A stretch of 64,000 nt of DNA from Halorubrum aidingense JCM 13560 (GTDB lineage: Archaea > Halobacteriota > Halobacteria > Halobacteriales > Haloferacaceae), in contig NZ_AOJI01000002.1 in the NCBI RefSeq assembly GCF_000336995.1, positions 70,503-134,502 of the forward strand, written 5' to 3'. Positions within the stretch are counted from its first letter, which is position 1. The number at the start of each line of letters is the position of its first letter. The translations under genes and the position numbers were made by a program. Shown here piece by piece: positions 60,883 to 64,000 of this stretch. A model generated the notes under the pieces. The model searched no databases. It worked only from the letters and a program-made list of their open reading frames with translations, and was not told the DNA's origin.

Positions 60883-61686
60883 ATGACTGCACCCGAAAAC
60901 ATCGAAGAGGCAATAGAAGTCTTCCAACAGCTCGGACTGAAAGAGTACGAGGCGCGGTGTTTCGTTGGCTTGTTGCGGGTCGAAACTGGAACCGCGAAAA
61001 AACTCAGCGAGTTGACCGAGGTGCCTCGGACCAGGGTGTACGACGCGATACGGGTCCTCGAGGCACAGGGGCTGGTCGAAATCCACCATTCCAGCCCACA
61101 GCGGTTCCGCGCAGTTTCTCCCGAGGAAGCGCTCGCGACGCTCCGCGATCAGTACGAGGAGCGCGTCGAGCGACTCCATGACGCGCTTGACACAGTAGAG
61201 ATCATCGAACAAAGCGAAGAAGAGCCGGTCCAGCAGGTGTGGTCGATGTCCGGAAACGACGGGATCGAAAATCGAGCCGAAGAGCTCATCGATACGGCGG
61301 CCGACGAGATCGTGCTGGTCATCGGCGACGAGTCGCTCCTGACCGACGACCTCGTCGTCACTCTCAACGGGGTCGAAAACGACGTCGAGTTGCTCGTCGG
61401 CGCGTTAACGGAACCGCTGCAAGAACAGATTCAACACGCGGTCCCCGACGCCACGACGTTCATCTCCGGACTTGAGTGGCTTCACGGCGCGGACGCGAGC
61501 GAAGACGAGACCGCGATCGGCCGCCTGCTGCTGGTCGACCGCTCGACGATCCTGGTGAGTTCGATCATGCCCGAGACAAAAGCGGAACAGGCGATTTTCG
61601 GGGAGGGATTCGGGAACGGACTCGTCGTGATCGCCCGGCGGCTCATGTCGCAGGGGCTTCTGACCGCACAAGATCCCGCCACGTAA
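60883..61686 (+). CDS. TrmB-family transcriptional regulator (copy B)
   Basis: 267 residues, nearly the same length as the regulator at 42206 and about 70% identical by eye, with unbroken blocks such as QQLGLKEYEARCFVGL, TEVPRTRVYDAIRVLEAQGL and FGEGFGNGLVVIARRLM. Domains: wHTH 5-75, coiled coil 95-120, PLD-like effector domain 125-262. The upstream CCCGGG palindromes of copy A are absent here. The two therefore may share targets but differ in their own control. Confidence 0.88.
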   Translation: MTAPENIEEAIEVFQQLGLKEYEARCFVGLLRVETGTAKKLSELTEVPRTRVYDAIRVLEAQGLVEIHHSSPQRFRAVSPEEALATLRDQYEERVERLHDALDTVEIIEQSEEEPVQQVWSMSGNDGIENRAEELIDTAADEIVLVIGDESLLTDDLVVTLNGVENDVELLVGALTEPLQEQIQHAVPDATTFISGLEWLHGADASEDETAIGRLLLVDRSTILVSSIMPETKAEQAIFGEGFGNGLVVIARRLMSQGLLTAQDPAT

Positions 61687-61808
61687 CTCCTCGACGGAAG
61701 CGGGATGCGCCCACTCAACGGTCGTCCGGCGGCCAGATGTTACTCAATTAATCATCACTCACTACATCGTGAAAATGCAGCGTGTTTTATTCTATTGACA
61801 CGAATGTG

Positions 61809-62036
61809 CTACCAGCGATGAGCAATCACAAGAAGGGGCGGTTCAAGCGCGTCGCGAGCGCGCTCGAGCACGTCCACAACGTTCGACGGGGTCACTGACG
61901 TGTCGAGAAAAGCCGAGTGGGAGGTCGACGTAGGCGTTCGAGAGACGGTCGACGAGAGCGGCGAGACCGACGACGTCGACACCCGGATCGACGAGTGCCG
62001 AACACGTACCAACGCACAGCGGTTCGCCCACCGATC
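61809..62036 (-). pseudogene. Frameshifted C-terminal gene fragment, unidentified
   Basis: The minus strand reads GEPLCVGTCSALVDPGVDVV, then GLAALVDRLSNAYVDLPLGF and SRHVSDPV in one frame. After one extra G (near 61883) it continues in another frame as NVVDVLERARDALEPPLLVI, AHRW and TAG. The join gives a smooth alpha/beta C-terminus of some 75 residues. The rest of the gene is missing: the HpcH/HpaI aldolase starts exactly where it would continue. No family is recognised. Confidence 0.5.
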
Positions 62037-62831
62037 ATGAACGCATCACAGCCCGCAAACGAACTCGCCGCGACGCTGGACGACGGCGCCGTCGCGCTCG
62101 GCGTACTCGACAACACGTACAGTCCGACACTCGTGGAGTTCTACGGCGAACTCGGCGTGGACTTCATCTGGCTCGATCTCGAACACGGGGGACCGGACCC
62201 GTGGGACGCGAGTCAGCTGGAGGACCTCCTCCGCGCAGGCGAACGGACGGACGTCGAACTGCTCGTCCGGCTGCCCGATACGGACCCGACGCTCGTCCGG
62301 AAAGCGCTCGATCTCGGTGTGAGAAACGTGCTCCTCTCCCGGGTGAAAACGGCCGAAGAAGTCCGGGACGCGGTTCGATCTTCTCGGTTCCGCTACGACG
62401 GGGGCCCCGGCGACCGGGGACTGGCGGCACCGCGGGCTCGCCGCTGGGGGCTCGCTGACGAGTATGTCGCCACCGAAGACAGCGAGACCCTCGTGGGGGT
62501 GACCGTCGAGAACGAGGCGTCCGTCGAGAACTTGGATGAAATCCTCGCCGTCCCGGAGCTGGGGTTCGTCTTCATCGGTCCCCTCGATCTCTCGGTGTCG
62601 CTCGGCCATCCCGGTGAGATCGATCATCCGGACGTGCAGGACGCCGTCGAGACGATACGGTCGAAGGCCGTCGACGCGGGTGTCCCCGTCGCCGGTCTCG
62701 GGTTCGGGATGGACGATGTCAACGAGAAAGTGTCGAACGGCTACCAGATGGTGAACCTGGGAAGCACGACCGGAGCGATCCAAGAGACCGTCACCAGCTG
62801 GTTCGACGCCTACGAGCAAGACGATGCGTAA
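62037..62831 (+). CDS. HpcH/HpaI-family aldolase/citrate lyase-like enzyme
   Basis: 264 residues from ATG 62037. VDFIWLDLEHGGPDPWDASQ carries the metal-adjacent D-x-E-H motif. ELLVRLPDTDPTLVRKALDL has the active-site Arg. VLLSRVKTAEEVRDAVRSSR then GVTVENEASVENLDEILAVP holds the metal-binding Glu, and FVFIGPLDLSVSLGHPGEID the Asp. This class II TIM-barrel family cleaves or forms 2-keto-3-deoxy acids using a divalent metal; the substrate is unknown. It replaced or abuts the decayed fragment upstream. Confidence 0.88.
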   Translation: MNASQPANELAATLDDGAVALGVLDNTYSPTLVEFYGELGVDFIWLDLEHGGPDPWDASQLEDLLRAGERTDVELLVRLPDTDPTLVRKALDLGVRNVLLSRVKTAEEVRDAVRSSRFRYDGGPGDRGLAAPRARRWGLADEYVATEDSETLVGVTVENEASVENLDEILAVPELGFVFIGPLDLSVSLGHPGEIDHPDVQDAVETIRSKAVDAGVPVAGLGFGMDDVNEKVSNGYQMVNLGSTTGAIQETVTSWFDAYEQDDA

Positions 62832-62940
62832 ACCACCTCGGACGGCCCGCTCACGGGTTATTCCGTTCGATCTTTGAGAACGAACGGGAGCGCCCTTTTC
62901 ACGCGAACGAGAGTTCCACCTTCGCGACGCTGGTTGGAAG

Positions 62941-62952
62941 AGATAAATACTT
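62941..62952 (+). promoter_or_regulatory. TATA box of the DUF7344-DICT operon
   Basis: GATAAATACTTG lies about 30 bases before ATG 62978, fitting a leaderless transcript. Confidence 0.5.
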
Positions 62953-62977
62953 GTTTCACGGCAACATATAGCAAACC

Positions 62978-63376
62978 ATGAATGGGTCAAAACACGACCC
63001 GGATCAGCGAGATCACGTGGAGACGGAGGATCTCACCTCGAGATTGGCGGAGAGCCAATTCTATCAGGCGCTCACCTCTCCCCACCGGCGACGACTCCTT
63101 TTTTATTTGCTTGAAAATGAGGAGGGCACCGTCGAAGATCTCGCGTCCGTCCTCAGCGGCTGGGAGGCCACGACTACGGGGACGATGCAGACGTCAGCGG
63201 ACCGATCGGCGATCCGCGTTCAGCTCCTCCACAACCACTTACCGCGACTCGCCGACGCGGGACTGATAGAGTACGACGCGCAGGCCGGCACCGTACAGTG
63301 CGAACCGCTTCATCAACGAGTTACGGCGATCATCCGGCAGAGCGTGGAGGCGGAACGGCTCGCGCACTCGGAATGA
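62978..63376 (+). CDS. DUF7344-type HTH protein (second)
   Basis: 132 residues. YQALTSPHRRRLLFYLLENE, then GTVEDLASVLSGWEATT, RVQLLHNHLPRLADAGLIEY and DAQAGTVQC form the winged helix, parallel to the protein at 59192. Its stop overlaps the start of the DICT-domain gene by four bases (ATGA), so the two are translated together and probably act as one regulatory unit. Confidence 0.82.
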   Translation: MNGSKHDPDQRDHVETEDLTSRLAESQFYQALTSPHRRRLLFYLLENEEGTVEDLASVLSGWEATTTGTMQTSADRSAIRVQLLHNHLPRLADAGLIEYDAQAGTVQCEPLHQRVTAIIRQSVEAERLAHSE

Positions 63377-64000
63377 CGCTCGCCTCGCTGATCGACGAGC
63401 ATCGAGCACGAAAGCATCAAATCGTCGTCTACAGCAGCGGTGCGCGTCCCGAGATCGAAACGTGGCTCGCCGATCACGGCGTTGCCGTCGAGTCCCGATC
63501 GCTTCCCGTCGGAGGCCCGGACCCGTTTCTCGAGATCAAAACCGATGGCGAGATGGTGGGTATCATCGGAGCGAACGCGGTCGAGGCGCTGCTCGAACCA
63601 CCGATCCGTCGCCCCGGCGATCGAAGCGAGGTCTCCGAGGGATACCGAGTGCTCTTCGAGATCCTCGAGCGGACCGTGTTTTTCGGGATGAACCGCCGCG
63701 ACCTCCTCGCAGTCAGTCGAGAGATCGAAGACCGCGCCTTCCGCGTCGGGGAGGGCACCCTGTGGGTCAGCTTTCAGACGCTTTCGACGTTCAGATCACA
63801 GACGGAGGTGTATCGGACCCTCGGCGCCGAAACGGACCTCGAGATCCATATTTTCGGCGTCGAAGACTGGACTCCTCCACCGATCTCCGGAATCACCTAT
63901 CACGCCGAAGCGGCCGCGCGATTCGAACCCTACTGGGTCCTCGCGTACGACGGCGGGACTGACGAGGCGCAAGCCTGCGCCTTAGTCGCTGAAGAGCATG
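63373..64000 (+). CDS. DICT sensory-domain protein (cut by the right edge)
   Basis: 209 residues are visible with no stop before the window end. TLASLIDEHRARKHQIVVYS, then DPFLEIKTDGEMVGIIGANA, YRVLFEILERTVFFGMNRRD and LWVSFQTLSTFRSQTEVYRT are the blocks of the DICT domain, a sensory module found with signalling proteins in haloarchaea, cyanobacteria and others. WTPPPISGITYHAEAAARFE then YWVLAYDGG is the end of the domain. It is coupled to the DUF7344 gene upstream, so a ligand-sensing/DNA-binding pair is likely. Confidence 0.8.
   Translation, partial: MTLASLIDEHRARKHQIVVYSSGARPEIETWLADHGVAVESRSLPVGGPDPFLEIKTDGEMVGIIGANAVEALLEPPIRRPGDRSEVSEGYRVLFEILERTVFFGMNRRDLLAVSREIEDRAFRVGEGTLWVSFQTLSTFRSQTEVYRTLGAETDLEIHIFGVEDWTPPPISGITYHAEAAARFEPYWVLAYDGGTDEAQACALVAEEH

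Noticed and set aside
61818..61898. Plus-strand 26-codon open frame (MSNHKKGRFKRVASALEHVH...) with a TATA-like box 30 bases upstream
   Set aside because: It is antisense to a convincing frameshifted gene fragment, and its basic composition is typical of a shadow frame in GC-rich DNA.

Overview
The window comes from an extremely halophilic archaeon (class Halobacteria). The DNA is GC-rich, the proteins are strongly acidic (rich in D and E), and exported proteins carry twin-arginine/lipobox signals. Many genes have an archaeal TATA-like box about 25-30 bases before the start codon and no ribosome binding site. Many families are typical of or restricted to haloarchaea: HalOD1 proteins, DUF2249 proteins, bacterio-opsin-activator (HTH_10) regulators, RdfA, CC-terminated arsenic-cluster proteins, DUF7344 proteins. 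No rRNA, tRNA or CRISPR array was seen. The genus cannot be fixed from the window. The density of metal resistance genes, regulators, decayed genes and a ParA module suggests an accessory region: a megaplasmid, secondary replicon or integrated island.

Layout. 1-9 kb: membrane and redox genes of nitrogen-oxide/respiratory flavour (DoxX-like, SRPBCC, four-fold DUF2249 protein, MIP18-like protein, heme-copper-oxidase-I-like protein, two small DUF2249 proteins). Two decayed genes interrupt them, a halocyanin and a kynureninase. An EamA transporter and a PAS histidine kinase follow. 9-19.5 kb: a small DUF7511-like protein, a transglutaminase-like protein, an AddAB-like helicase-nuclease pair, and an operon of winged helix, TumE-like protein and tyrosine recombinase, then a universal stress protein. 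Sequences resembling insertion-sequence ends lie on both sides of this block. 19.6-25.5 kb: a copper block with multicopper oxidase, Met/His-rich exported protein, SHOCT protein, HalOD1 protein and a CPH-type copper ATPase. 25.6-27.6 kb: a partition module of ParA ATPase, a ribbon-helix-helix-like partner and a 24-unit, phase-locked 13-bp repeat array upstream of parA, then a DUF5789 gene. 27.9-32 kb: arsenic genes arsC, two CC-terminated proteins, double-ATPase arsA, arsD and divergent arsR, with no efflux channel.

32-43 kb: MscS channel, ornithine cyclodeaminase-like enzyme, a complete five-gene LIV-type ABC importer, a VOC protein, a DASS-type transporter, a HalOD1 protein and a TrmB-like regulator. 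43.9-52 kb: BrkB-like membrane protein, Bat-type regulator, glutamate-cysteine-ligase-like enzyme, a four-helix membrane protein, dodecin, a membrane protein with an inactivated metzincin motif, small membrane proteins and RdfA. 52-58.6 kb: a receiver-GAF-HTH_10 regulator beside a frameshifted response regulator, a DUF2270 protein, a second four-helix membrane protein, a Csp-like copper protein and an AI-2E-family transporter. 58.6-64 kb: a TnpB-type element remnant, two more TrmB-like regulators (one a close copy of that at 42 kb), another decayed fragment, an HpcH/HpaI aldolase, and a DUF7344-DICT regulator pair cut by the right edge.

Together the intact genes serve metal handling (copper, arsenic), transport, signalling and replicon maintenance. 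At least four frameshifted or truncated genes show ongoing gene decay. The most notable element is the 13-bp repeat array, best read as the operator/centromere of the ParA system.
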